Shown here piece after piece: positions 1-10,821 of a stretch of DNA of 64,000 nt. Origin of the DNA: Acorus gramineus (taxonomy: Eukaryota; Streptophyta; Magnoliopsida; Acorales; Acoraceae); NCBI GenBank assembly GCA_030737835.1, contig CM060849.1, forward strand, positions 28,020,311 to 28,084,310, read 5' to 3'. The notes beneath the pieces are model-generated. The model saw nothing but the letters and a program-made list of their open reading frames with translations, was not told the origin of the DNA and ran no database searches. The position numbers and the translations under genes were made by a program. Numbering within the stretch: position 1 is the first letter of the stretch; every line of letters starts with the position of its first letter.

Positions 1-500
1 TATCGACACAAATAGGACTGGGCTGGAATAAAAACTGTGAAAGAACTCTTTGTTTAAATTTTAATAAAGTTAGCATGCACGTAGATGGATTTTTAAAGCG
101 CATATAAAAAAAAAAAGCGAATATCAGTCGGAGGTGAATTTTAGGGTGATTTTTTAGGCTGAATATATCAATGCTTGTTAGCCTGTGGATTGTGGTAGAG
201 TTTCACCTGCTAAACTTGCCTTATTTCAGTATCTAGATGGAGTTCGTGTCTGTTTTATTTTTTTAAATAACATATTTAATTTAATGAGTTACATATTTTA
301 TAAAATAAATATATATTATAATAAATTATATGAATTCATTTATAAATATTTTAACAATATATATTAGTATATATTTTGTTACAGTAAGTGTAGATGGCTA
401 ATGAGATAAGAGAGACTAAAAAATAGGGCTAAAAAATTATTGTGTATAACATCGTTTACTTTTATTCTCATTTTAAGTTGTAACAAACATCTTCAGATCC

Positions 501-614
501 GTGGTCCTGACGGTTGTATGGTCGATTTGGCAGATGAGAAACGACACAATCTTCAAAGGAGCGAACACGTGGAAAATATACGGGAGTCTATTGTCATTTT
601 CATCAAAGATTTAG
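501..614 (+). pseudogene. LINE (non-LTR retrotransposon) 3'-region fragment
   Basis: Frame 501-614 encodes about 37 residues ending in a stop. It contains the stretch WSIWQMRNDTIFKG, which matches the W-x-I-W-x-x-RN-D-x-x-F pattern seen just after the zf-RVT region near the C-terminus of plant LINE reverse-transcriptase polyproteins. No reverse transcriptase or endonuclease domain is visible around it, so this is a decayed scrap. A longer overlapping frame (440-679) has no recognisable family and is probably incidental. The LINE assignment rests on this one motif. Confidence 0.5.
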
Positions 615-869
615 AATGTTGCATTGCAGGGGCGTTGGGCGTCTTGTTCCATCAAGGCAATATCGTGGTGACTATCTAGATGGCTTTGTTGAGGATGTTT
701 GGGACGACCGTTGATATCCCATCAATGACCATCGTTTGCTCTCTTTTTGCAGAGGTTATTGTGCTTTTTTTGTATTATATTAAATATAATATAATTTTTA
801 TAATCACGTTTTTATTAATAAAAATGATGGTAGTTAAAGTCTATCTATTTTTAAAAAAAAACAATTAGT

Positions 870-2640
870 CCCATAAAAAGAAGACTCTTTTACCGGGAGA
901 CGTATCCAATCTCTTCGGCGGCATCTCATGCCACTGACCTAATTAACATAAGTATAGTTAGAAAGAAAAAAAAAGATAAATGTCTAAACTACTTTTGAAC
1001 TAGGAAAAGCCTAAAATACCCTCAATATCTTTAAATAAAAAAATTAGTCTTATTCTTAGCCCTAATAAAAATATATATTTTATATGGATGTATATGCATT
1101 TATATGACACAGAAGATATATTATTTATTGTGTGATTTTCTATATAAAAATATATACTATGAAAATTAAAAGTTAAACTAAAATAAGATTGAATGTATCT
1201 TTATTCCAGGGAAAACAAGAGATTCTATTTTTGTATATAATATATTTTGCTTATGAGATACATGCATTCTTCATTAGATAAAAATTATATTTTCTGTAAT
1301 TAAATATACAATTTATTAAAATAAATACTTCACTTTTGCATAGATACAAATGTTTCAAGTCATGAAATAGAAAAGATAGATACAAGTATTTCTTCTTGCA
1401 TGAAGTCTTTGTCTAATAAAAAAAAAAGGTCATTGATAAATAAAACACTCACCGACTCACCCACCCAGCAAGATTGACTGATGATGTAATCCAGACTTTC
1501 TAAGTCCTGTGTTGACCATACATATGTTCTGGAAATAGTTTTTTATTTTTAAGTTTTTATATTTAAAAGATATATTTTTTTTTAGTCTTTAAAAAGGATC
1601 TATCTCTAAATTATTTGGTTTTCTTTTTAGTCTCTGAAAAAGACTAGAAAGGAGCACATCCTTTAAATCTGGGGATTAAAACCAAAATACGAAGTAATAA
1701 AGGACCGATCACTAAATCATATGGTTTATTGAGACTTAAAAATAAAAAAACCCTTCCAGAAATTAATTGAGTACAAGATCCTAATTCGATATTGATTTGT
1801 CCGCTGGTGCTTGCGTTAACATTGAGTTGTTGACACAATTTTTGTAATCTTTTCCTTTCATCTTTGAATGATATTTACTATCGGAAAGCCCTCCAAGATA
1901 GACCAAAAAATAATAATTTGAAGAATACACCGGGGGATTGTAGGTCTAAGGAGACAAATCAATATGGATTGATTTTTTTTTAAGGAAATGTGGGTGATGG
2001 AAGGAATCAAAGAAAAGAAAGGAAAACAAATTAATACAAAGCCAAAAAAAAACAAAACAAGGGGGGAGAACACAAGACAGTGGGGCGAATCGGTAGACAA
2101 TGTTTCTACCACTTCTAAATAACTCAATCTCACCTTCGTGTCACATCATAATTAACAAAATATCATCATCGTCTAAATGGATACGCGTAGCTCTCTTGAG
2201 ATAAGCACCCCAATCCTTAATGTTTTGTCTCGTTATTTTAATGATTTTTGAAGTAGAAATGCGCCAATATATTCGATCACTACTATATATACAACAATAA
2301 AACATCTCAATAAATGTAATAAATAAGTTTCATACAAGAGCGCTGGTACACCTAGTCCACGTGAACAATATATATACATACCTTCATAGTCATTAAACAA
2401 GTATATCATGTGACATAAATATAGTCTATGAACATAATAATAATAACAAACAATACTGGAGAAAGCTTTGTATCTGTCCAAGATTTCAAGCACCTTAATT
2501 GTATTCTACTAATACAGCAACTCTCGTGTATATTATTCATTGCGGGCTGGCCTTCTTTGAGCTTCACATCACTCGTAATTGCATGAACATATAATTTGTT
2601 TGCGCTTCTTCTAACTTCGACCACAGCAACCACAACACAC
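870..2640. other. AT-rich spacer, no gene seen
   Basis: No coding frame with family similarity is visible. Around 1590-1740 two imperfect direct repeats of about 29 bp (each with aaggaYc near the start and tttggtt or atggttt near the end) suggest an old unclassified repeat. The right part, 2140-2640, would include the 3' untranslated region of the ERF gene on the minus strand. Confidence 0.5.
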
Positions 2641-2641
2641 C

Positions 2642-3175
2642 CTAAGCAGCCTCTCCAAGCACCTCCCCCTCCCCGTAAACGGGCCCGGACCCGCCGCAGG
2701 TCGCGACGTTGAGCGGAAAATTCAGCAACGCCTTCGCCCCTCTAATCCTGAACGCGGCCCGGTCATAGGCCAGCGCGGCCTCCTCCGGCGACTCGAAGGT
2801 CCCGAGCCATAGCCGGGCCCCGTTCCGTATCTCCGCCGCATACTTTCCCCACGGCCGCCTCCTCACTCCTCTGTAGCGCCGTTGCTGGTGCTGGCCCATC
2901 TTTCTAACGCGGCCTGTTGGGCCCATGTCGAGCCGGCCCTGTGAAGAGTGGGCCGGCCCGATATTGAGGTGGTGGTGGTGGTGGTGGAGGTTGGAGTTGA
3001 TGGAGGTTGTGGCCTCGTTGAGGAGCTCGCAGAGCACCATTTCTTGTGAGTCGTTCTCATTGAGTGGTAACTCGATTTTTGGAGGAGGAAAAGGTGGAAC
3101 CATTTTGCCTGTTGTGAAATCTTTGTTTTTTGTTGGTGGGAATGTAGTGATATTTATTAGATGGTGTGAGGGCAT
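2642..3175 (-). CDS. ERF (AP2/ERF) transcription factor, group IX-like
   Basis: Intronless, 177 codons. The protein would act in the nucleus and bind GCC-box-type promoters through one AP2/ERF domain at about residues 98-155, starting [19 protein letters not shown] and running through WLGTF, AYDRAA and [11 protein letters not shown]. Upstream (about residues 35-55) is the acidic motif [17 protein letters not shown], similar to the N-terminal motif of group IX (B-3) ERFs. A six-histidine run lies at about 63-70. The C-terminus is very short. Between AEIR and [10 protein letters not shown] the domain is about four residues shorter than in most ERFs, which carry a D-P/S-x-K/R segment there. The start at 3175 is the most upstream in-frame Met; Met-25 (codon at 3103), just before the conserved motif, is an alternative. 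GC-rich relative to its surroundings. Confidence 0.88.
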   Translation of the reverse strand: MPSHHLINITTFPPTKNKDFTTGKMVPPFPPPKIELPLNENDSQEMVLCELLNEATTSINSNLHHHHHHLNIGPAHSSQGRLDMGPTGRVRKMGQHQQRRYRGVRRRPWGKYAAEIRNGARLWLGTFESPEEAALAYDRAAFRIRGAKALLNFPLNVATCGGSGPVYGEGEVLGEAA

Positions 3176-3208
3176 TTTGGGAATGTTAGTTTAAAATTTG
3201 AAAAATAT

Positions 3209-3219
3209 AATATATATAG
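3209..3219 (-). promoter_or_regulatory. Possible TATA box of the ERF gene
   Basis: On the minus strand an actatatata element lies about 35-45 bp upstream of the first in-frame ATG of the ERF gene. The spacing would give a very short leader if translation starts at 3175 and a more usual one if it starts at 3103. The region is AT-rich, so chance occurrence is possible. Confidence 0.3.
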
Positions 3220-3222
3220 TAA

Positions 3223-3941
3223 TAAATTTTATAAATTTTTTTTAGAATAGGTAAACATTGTTGAGATATGTAGAGTCCGGATTCAATCAAGAGATTCAAG
3301 ATTGGTTTCAATTAGTTTTATCAGTATCAAACTACACATCTTATGAATCAAACTGCATAATTAATTGCTGAGTAGATGTTTCACTCTCCTATTAAATACT
3401 AATAGCGTTTAAAAATCCATGTTTTATATAAATTATATAATATAATAGTTGACTCAATCCAATAGAAAAATAGAATATGCACTCAACTAATAATTAAATT
3501 GATAAACGGTATAATTCAATTAATAGAGTATATAATTTGATACTGATAGAATTAATAGAAGCCAATCCTCACTGATCTTATGCATCCATGCATCTCCTGT
3601 TGCTCATTAAACAATTATTAAAATATATGAAAATGAAGTCCAGCTGCAATTGGACGGTCAATGGTTATGAAGGAAGGTTCGAAGAAGTTGAGATTCCAAC
3701 ATGATATGTCTGTCTTTTCATTTGGCCTCGTCTTTTGAAAATATTACGTCAAATGCCACTGAGAGTTGACTCAAGAGGTTACACCGTTGACCCACGTTAG
3801 GGAGAGCAAATTTTGATTTGACGGGTTTTGATTTCATCTCAGCCGTCTGATAAATGAATAGTAAAACTGAGATTTACTTGTCAGTACTTGTAATCGGTTT
3901 GGACTGAACGTTTGGGTTAATGTTTTCTATTCTTAAATAAT
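3223..3941. other. Spacer and probable ERF promoter region
   Basis: AT-rich and without coding frames. It lies upstream of the minus-strand ERF gene and probably holds its promoter. Several TTGAC cores (for example in 3760-3795) resemble WRKY-bound W-box cores, but I infer nothing firm from them. Confidence 0.4.
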
Positions 3942-3950
3942 TTTTAATTA

Positions 3951-5246
3951 GAATAATATTTTTTTGGGCCCCAACCTTCCAGACCCTATGAGGTGATATA
4001 TGTTTAATGCTTATTATACCTTTGTATGATTATTTTATTTTTTTAGTAACTGATCCCCACAAAACAAGAAGACAATTAAGTTTTATTTTTTTTCCATAAT
4101 CCACATTATCTTGCAAATTTTCACTTATTATCCTCTTCACTTCTCCCACGGACCAAAAATACAAAGAAGATTTTTTCAATATAGACTACCGATAAAGAAG
4201 AAAGAAGACTTCGTAAAGAATCGTTAGGTACGGGAAATTAAAGCAAAATCATTATCATTTTCTCAAGATGTATATTTGACATGGGATGTGAATGACATTC
4301 ACTACTTGAAAGGAGGAGATGATGACAATGGCGGAGGATGCTGCAAATCGTTTCAAAATCATCTGTTTCTTTATTCTACTGTTTCTAAGGTTAGTTACAT
4401 TTAATTTATATATGGTTTGTATGATGTTAATGTCACATTCCTAACATTGAAATACTTATATTCTAATTTTTGTTACATTCATAAATGTAAGAGTCTGAAA
4501 TGTAATATTCATTCGTGTATTGTATTTCTTTCAATGCAAATAGTAATTTATATTTATTACATTTATTAATATAATAGTTAAGTACATATATTTGTTAAAT
4601 GTAACACACAACAAAAAATATGTTTAACATTTTCCATAAAATGTAACTGACTATTGAAAATATAATTTTTTTTCTAAATTGTTTAAACATCGCATGAAAT
4701 GTAAAATATTTAGGTAAATGTAACTGTTTTTTACATTTAGATAAATGTAACAGTTTTTATGTAAATGTAACAAATCGTTATGAAAGATATAAAAATTTAA
4801 GAAATGTAATGTGTTTTTTTTTATTTACAATAAATACCAGAATTTTTTAATGCTCAGTTAATAACATTCTTAAAAAAAATAATTAATGTGTATATTAAGA
4901 ATATAAGTTTGAAAAAAAAATCTAGGTCATTTGAAGAATTTTGACAAAAACAATTTAGATAACTTTTGGTGTAATCTAGGTTTAATTATAATTTACGTAA
5001 TGATTTCAAAATTCAAAATTTGAAATGGATAAATAAATTTTAAGATTCACATGAAGAGTCATAACCGAATAGAGAAAATGGGGGGATTTGAGTTAATGGG
5101 ATAGATTTTTAATGAAGGGCAGATTTATATTTAGACATTTTACTATTTTTGAAAAGTCAACAAACCATTCAATAAGAACCAATAAGGTGATGACACTTCA
5201 TAGGGCCTATGAGTGAGACTTAATTTTTAGGGCCTGGGTATCACTG
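3951..5246. mobile_element. MULE-like non-autonomous element with 9-bp TSD
   Basis: The 9-mer TTTTAATTA occurs directly before (3942-3950) and after (5247-5255) this interval, the size expected of Mutator-like elements. The ends are weakly inverted: the left has gggcccc...ccctatgaggtg and the reverse complement of the right has aggccct...ccctatgaagtg. The interior (4390-4830) is rich in repeated aaatgtaac and ttacatt motifs, like the interior of the MULE at 10822-13866. No transposase is visible. The TSD is exact but AT-rich and the TIR is degraded, so confidence is moderate. Confidence 0.5.
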
Positions 5247-5256
5247 TTTTAATTAA

Positions 5257-5597
5257 GGGTCAGTTTGAAAACACAGATTGAAATGTAGATTTTGGAATAA
5301 ATCTGCTTTTTAAGATAATTTTAGACCTTGACTTTTATTAGGATGCTTTTTTTAAATTTAAGAATCAATATTTGAAAGCAGTTTATGTTTGACAAAGAAA
5401 ACTGATTTTCAATTCAAAAAATTGATTCGGACCAAAAGCGTTATTTTTAAGCTTTTCAAAACACAGATTTTGAGGGAAAAACTAAAAGGAATCCAGCTTC
5501 CGATTCTTCAAAAATCTGCTTCATTTAATTGCATGATTTTAGCTTTTTAGCTTTTCAAAAATCAAAAGTTACCCCAAACGTGCAACCAAACGGGGCT
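5257..5597. mobile_element. Tourist-like MITE (copy A), TAA TSD
   Basis: 341 bp flanked by TAA (5254-5256 and 5598-5600). It begins GGGTCAGTTTG and ends CAAACGGGGCT, forming short imperfect TIRs. It is clearly homologous over its whole length to 38962-39306, sharing phrases such as gaaaacacagattgaaa, ttttagaccttgactttta and gtgcaaccaaacg. The 3-bp TAA duplication and short size point to the PIF/Harbinger (Tourist) class. It abuts the right TSD of the MULE at 3951-5246. Confidence 0.75.
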
Positions 5598-5600
5598 TAA

Positions 5601-6596
5601 AACTCAGTTTTCTTTAATCTAATAAAACTACATTTTTAAAAAAAAATTGTTTTTAAGAGTTACTTTAAGTGAAAATATGTTTTTCAACTATTCACTTTGG
5701 AAAAAAATTATTTTTTTACTTTACTTTTTGAAATTAAATTCAAGTGAATTTATCACTAAAAGTTGTGCTTAACATCTTAAAAAGATCACTAGACGCTTTA
5801 GAAATGAATTTGGCCTAATTTGATTTATGTAAAAGTAATATAATCTAAACATGTTTTCAAACCCCGTTTTATAACATACATTTTTAAGTCCAACGTCGTT
5901 GAATACTTTAACTTTTCAACGCGTTCGTAGTCGTTCGATCTTATTGTTTCAAGATAGACAAAATTGAAAGGAATCCTAAAAAATTAAATATTAAAATTTA
6001 ATTAAATCCTAATTTAACTATAAAATATGATAAAATATCTTAGTCTTAGTAATTATACTTTATATAATAAGATCAGACGGTCAGGAATGTATTAGACAAT
6101 CTAATTGTTCAACGCGCGTCCGACCTTTAAAATAATAAACATACTTATTTGACATCATCTTATATTTATATTTTAATGTCATGAAAGTAATATTTTATAC
6201 TCCAAGCTCCCATTCGATTAGTAACATAAGTTATTTCAAGATAGATAACTATTCCAGTAATTATGTTTTAAGTTAATCTTATTCAAAAATGTAATAGTAA
6301 AATTCTTTTGTTGTTTAGTTAATCAAGATAAATAGTAGATAAAAGGTGAATAATATGTGAGAATAAAAGATGACAATTCATTCCACATGTGGACTCTCAT
6401 TATACTAGTGGAATAGATTAAATAAAATAATATAATTAGGAGTCCTAGAATACTAATACCAGTTATTCTCACCTATTCAAGCATAACTATACCCGTTTAT
6501 CCATTGCAAGTAAACATATTTTTTAGTTTACTTCCACCTATTCTATCATATTCCCCCAGCTATTCGGCTATTCAAAGTTATTTTGTTCATTGAAGG
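5601..6596. other. AT-rich spacer
   Basis: No gene is visible. The segment at about 6195-6590 (starting near ctcccattcgatta and ending near cccagctattcgg) has the layout of the MITE at 37151-37610, but the similarity is too weak to call. Confidence 0.4.
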
Positions 6597-6604
6597 GAAG
6601 CAAG

Positions 6605-7242
6605 TAGGATGGCAACAGCACGGATTGGGACGGGTTTTATGAATTCCAAACCTAAATCCGCTTACAAAATTTTGTCCCAAAACCGTCATGGGTTTAACTT
6701 TTTCATTATAAAATCATCCCTTTTAGGTCGAGTTGGGTCGGGTTACGCCAAGATAGGTTTGAGAATAAAATATTAAAACATATCTATATATAATATTTAA
6801 TCTAAGTAAAAATTTTAAATAAAAATAAAAATTTATTAGAATAAAACCTACACAATAAGAAATATACATTTTAAATCTCTATAACAAGTGACAAATATAA
6901 TGTTTTAATTTTTTTTTTTTTTTGAATACCAAAAGAGAACCCATGTATGTTTATATGATTTCAAATTTCAATTAACGTTTGAATTTATTCATTCTGTTTT
7001 TTTATATTTTTTTGGAATATTAAATGAAAACTATAAATTATATAATTATTATAAGAAATGTTTAATCTTAAAATTAATTGCCGTTGGAGTAGCTTCGGAA
7101 CGGGTTTTGCTAAGTAAACTCAGTTTCTGTTTCAAACTCATCGGGTTTTATTTTATCTATCTTAAATCCGTCTCAAACCTAACCCGATCTGACCCGGGTC
7201 ATCCGGTCGGGTATCTATTGAGACAGTTCCTCGGCTATCCTT
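6605..7242. mobile_element. hAT-like non-autonomous element, copy 1
   Basis: 638 bp starting TAGGATGGCAACAGC and ending in ggctatcctt, so the ends are inverted copies of the A-G-G-G-A-T-G-G-C-A-A type typical of hAT elements. Flanking 8-mers GAAGCAAG (6597-6604) and CAAGCAAG (7243-7250) match at 7 of 8 positions, the size expected for hAT. GC-richer ends (cgggttt, acccga) enclose an AT-rich core. It is homologous to 30896-31522. The frame at 7107-7433 runs across its right end and is not a gene. Confidence 0.75.
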
Positions 7243-7470
7243 CAAGCAAGGGGTGGTCCTGTAGTTTTTTTGTAAAACAAGGGGCAGATGGAGTGGTTCG
7301 TATGTGTGACGTCACGCATGAAATTGTCTACCGTGGAATGGACGACTTTAATTGGATTATGGAAAAGTCCAATGATTTAACAGTCCGAGTCTTTGCAGGG
7401 GCCGACCAAGTCAAAATTTTCGCCTGGTCATAGCATTGGGTTATTTGGTGTCAGGTCCTTGAACATTTCA

Positions 7471-10400
7471 TAAGGGTAATTAACACTTTTAACCCCAAGA
7501 AAATGAATATTTACAAAAATAGTTTTATTCCTGAATATTTGTAAAAACTAGTCCCGTTGAAGTTTACACTGGAGACGAATTACCCTGACAACATCGTAAC
7601 CCTATATATGCATAGGAGGCGGCATATATATATGCGGTCTCCAAGTCGCGACATATATAAGCCCCGACCCCGCTGCCAAGCCCTAAAACCCCATTTTTCA
7701 CTTCCTTTTGTCCCTCTTTCACCCACCCACCCACCAATTGCTAACCCTGAAAAATCATCAAAAACAACTTTGAATCCAAAGATAAATATCAAAACCCTAA
7801 ATGTTCTTGAATTTTATTATTTATTTATCAATTGTTTTGATTTTATTGATTAAATTTGGGTTTTTTTTTATCAAAACCCTAAATGTTGAATGTTGAATTT
7901 ATTTATTACTGGAATATTAATTGTATGATGTTTTGTTAAGTTAAATGTTAATTTTTTTTGGGGTTTTTGGTTATTTTAAAATTTTCTATTTGTCAAAATA
8001 AACTTTTAAATCTTAAAAAAAATTTAAAAAATTTGATTGTCATAAATAAAAAAATTTAAAAAAAATTCAAAGGCCTTAGGAAAAATTTAATGGCCTCTTA
8101 GTAAACATTTTTAAAAAATCAAAGGCTATTTAGGAAATATACTTTGTATGTGTTGCATGAATGTTATAATGTTTAATATGTATGTGTTAGACGGATTTTA
8201 TTATTATCAATTTAGAAATATATTTTACTAAGTTGAATAATTTATGGTTTAGATGGTAAAGAAATCCGATGTCCCGTTAATGTACTCTTTTAACGGGATG
8301 ATTGTTCAATGTGAAGATACTTCATTTTATGAAGGTGGTACCAGGAAAATCACCATCATAAATAAGAGGATCTCTTATGTCGATTTACTTCAAATGATGT
8401 ACCATTTGACGGGAACCGATTCAAGTCATTACAAATTGTCCATGAGTGTTGTACATCCCACTCACGACGGAAATAGTTTGGGTGCCCCTCTCGAAGATGA
8501 TATGGGTGTGAAAGTAATGATAATGTTGTACTCAAAGCACGTGCATGTCATTCAATTATGGTTAGAGAAGGAAGAGAACATACAAAGAGGTTGTGGTGCG
8601 ATGAATTATAATGCAGAAGATTCATATCCCTCCATTGTTTGTGATCCATACCAACCTTCATCGTCGTCGTTCGTTCCGTGTACCCAAGAAGATTTGATTG
8701 ATGCAGCACCAACCAATGCCCATGGGAGTGTCAATATACCACACTTGTAAGTATTGTGTAGTTATAGGATATTTTTGGTGGGTGTATTCATATGTGTAAG
8801 TATAGTGTGTTTGCATTTATAGGTCCCCGTTTCATGACATGGGTTGGAATGATATTCGTGAGAGAATTGAAGTAAACAATGAAGAAGAAGGTCAAGAAGG
8901 AGGAGAAGAAGAAGAGAAAGTGGGAGAAGATACTGAAGAACAAGAAGAGGATCGTGAAGATCATTGGGTTGAAGGACCTGATACTGAGGAGGACCATGAT
9001 GTGGGGAGAACTGACATCCATGAATATAGTGTTCCTCAAATGTTTCCTACACGTGAGCTTATGGAGCAGGCGGTGACAGAAAATGTCCATCCATGCATTT
9101 ATGAAATCGGATCTTCTTCGTGTAATGAACTTGAGGTGGGTCAGCTTTTCGCGAATAAAAAGTCACTCATTAATGTTGTCCGGATCTGGAGTATAAAGAA
9201 ATGTGTACTACCATATGCTTGTAGGGATCATATGGAGTTGTGGTTGGCTAGGGTCCCACTCATTTGCTTTGATATCGTGGAGATGCACGTGCCCGATCGA
9301 GTCACACGTCAATTTGGGGTGCATCATGACATACCATCTACTGTAGAGGTCATCGACCGGGTGAACAGACGAGGTAGACAGGATACCAATTGGATGGTAT
9401 ATCACCAAACTTTTATCGAACGTTGGGACCAACGCTTGAATCACATCCACCAGTTGCATCATACCCGAAGTTCGAGGAGATATATGGAGTGGTATTGGGA
9501 GAGAACAGTCAGATATATCACACCTCCACCGCCCCCACACCACCCTCCAGGCTATGTCGCACAACATTCGGTAATTTCTTAAACATCTGTTACATTTTCA
9601 TAAAGTGATAAATGATTTTAAAACCACTTATTATAATAAAACTTCTGATAAACAGGGGGGAGTTACACAGAATATTAGTGAGGTGCTTGCAAGGGGGTTG
9701 GTGTTGTACCCCAATTATGATGAGTGGGGACGTATAATTGCTGTGGCACGTGATTATGCAGAGGCGATGATGGGGAAAGGGAACAGCCATCGAGTACCTC
9801 CAGTGCAGCTACAGATGATGATAATTACTCCAGAGATGTCATAGATGACAATGCATTTGGGTCAGGAGCTGATACTGAATTCACAATTGATGAGTTCTTT
9901 GGTGATGTACGACTGGAGCCAGAATTGGATGAGCAGCCACCACAACCAGCTCCAGTTTCAGATCAAGCTCTAGAGATGACACTCCAGACATATGTTCGTG
10001 GACCACGCAGGATTTGGTGCACTTCTATTACTGCCAATCGGAGATCGGGTGAATCATTTACCACTCCGGCTCAATCAGCTACGCCATCTTCTACAGCCAC
10101 AGACGTACCCTCTTCATGAGCACCTCCTGCTCCAAGGAAAGCAAAAAAGAAAGGGTTTATGAAGTTTTTTTGATGACTGTATATATGGGATTTAAGATAT
10201 GTTTAGATATATGAATTTTTATGCACAAACAGTAATGAAGTGATTGTAATTTATAGAACTTGTGTTTTATTTCATTTAAGTTGTTTTATTTCATTCAAGC
10301 AGGATTTTCATACATTTTCATATATGTTCAAGCAGGATTATACACTATATTTAAGGCATGACTATGCTTGAACAAAAACAAAAAAGAAATTTTTTTTTAA

Positions 10401-10675
10401 AGCAACTGAATTGGAGATGGCATATATATGCCGTCTTCTTTGCATTTTCCTCCCTGCGAAATTTTCAAGGGGGAAACGGTATACATATATGCCGTCTCTC
10501 GTGTTATTTGAGGTTTATATATATGCCGTCTCCAGTATAAACATTAAAAAAAACGGTCAGCGCTGACGTAGCAACGCTGACCGGGTCAACGGGGCTAGTT
10601 TTTGCAAATATTCGAGGGACATGACTATTTTTGCAAATATTCATTTTCTTGGGGTTAAAAGTGCTAATTACCCTT
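7471..10675 (+). mobile_element. MULE carrying a MuDR / plant-mobile-domain chimeric gene
   Basis: 3.2 kb. The left end (7471-7570) and the reverse complement of the right end (10590-10675) share aagggtaatt, cacttttaaccccaagaa and tgaatattt, continuing with indels to ctggagacg, giving TIRs of roughly 100-130 bp. Flanking 9-mers AACATTTCA (7462-7470) and ATTATTTCA (10676-10684) match at 7 of 9, consistent with an aged Mutator-type duplication. Near-palindromic GGCATATATATGCC motifs followed by GTCTCC lie just inside both ends. The internal gene (8253-10119) has MuDR N-terminal parts and a plant mobile domain but no recognisable DDE transposase core, so mobility would need help in trans. Confidence 0.85.
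8253..10119 (+). pseudogene. Transposon gene: PB1-like/MuDR N-terminus joined to plant mobile domain
   Basis: Proposed exons are 8253-8746, 8823-9570 and 9656-10119, all with GT..AG borders and kept frame at the first two joins. Exon 1 encodes a PB1-like domain typical of the start of plant MuDR transposases. Exon 2 starts with a Glu-rich acidic stretch (about 45 residues), then VGQLFANKKSLINVVRIWSI, the start of the MuDR DNA-binding region. After about ten residues the sequence changes abruptly to the C-terminal part of a plant mobile domain (LARVPLICFDIVEMHVPDRV, then RQFG, NWMVYHQTFI). Exon 3 continues as a PMD-type tail with a Pro/Ser-rich end. In exon 3 the frame shifts near 9790, and the downstream frame stays open to 10119. 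The transposase catalytic core and SWIM zinc finger are missing. PMD-MULE association is known in plants; this looks like an internally deleted derivative. Confidence 0.7.
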
Positions 10676-10821
10676 ATTATTTCAGTTGAAGAGGTATTAT
10701 AGGCAAACAAATGAATATAGTCACAAATCTGGTCATAAACTCATAATAGAAATACATACAGCAGCCACAAAAATTTAATAGTATACAAGTTATACAAATA
10801 TATAAATATACATTTTATAAA

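Noticed and set aside
185-367. Short frame beginning MDCGRVSPAKLALFQYLDG
   Set aside because: The first 20 residues look protein-like but match nothing I know, and the rest is AT-rich noise; not enough to call.
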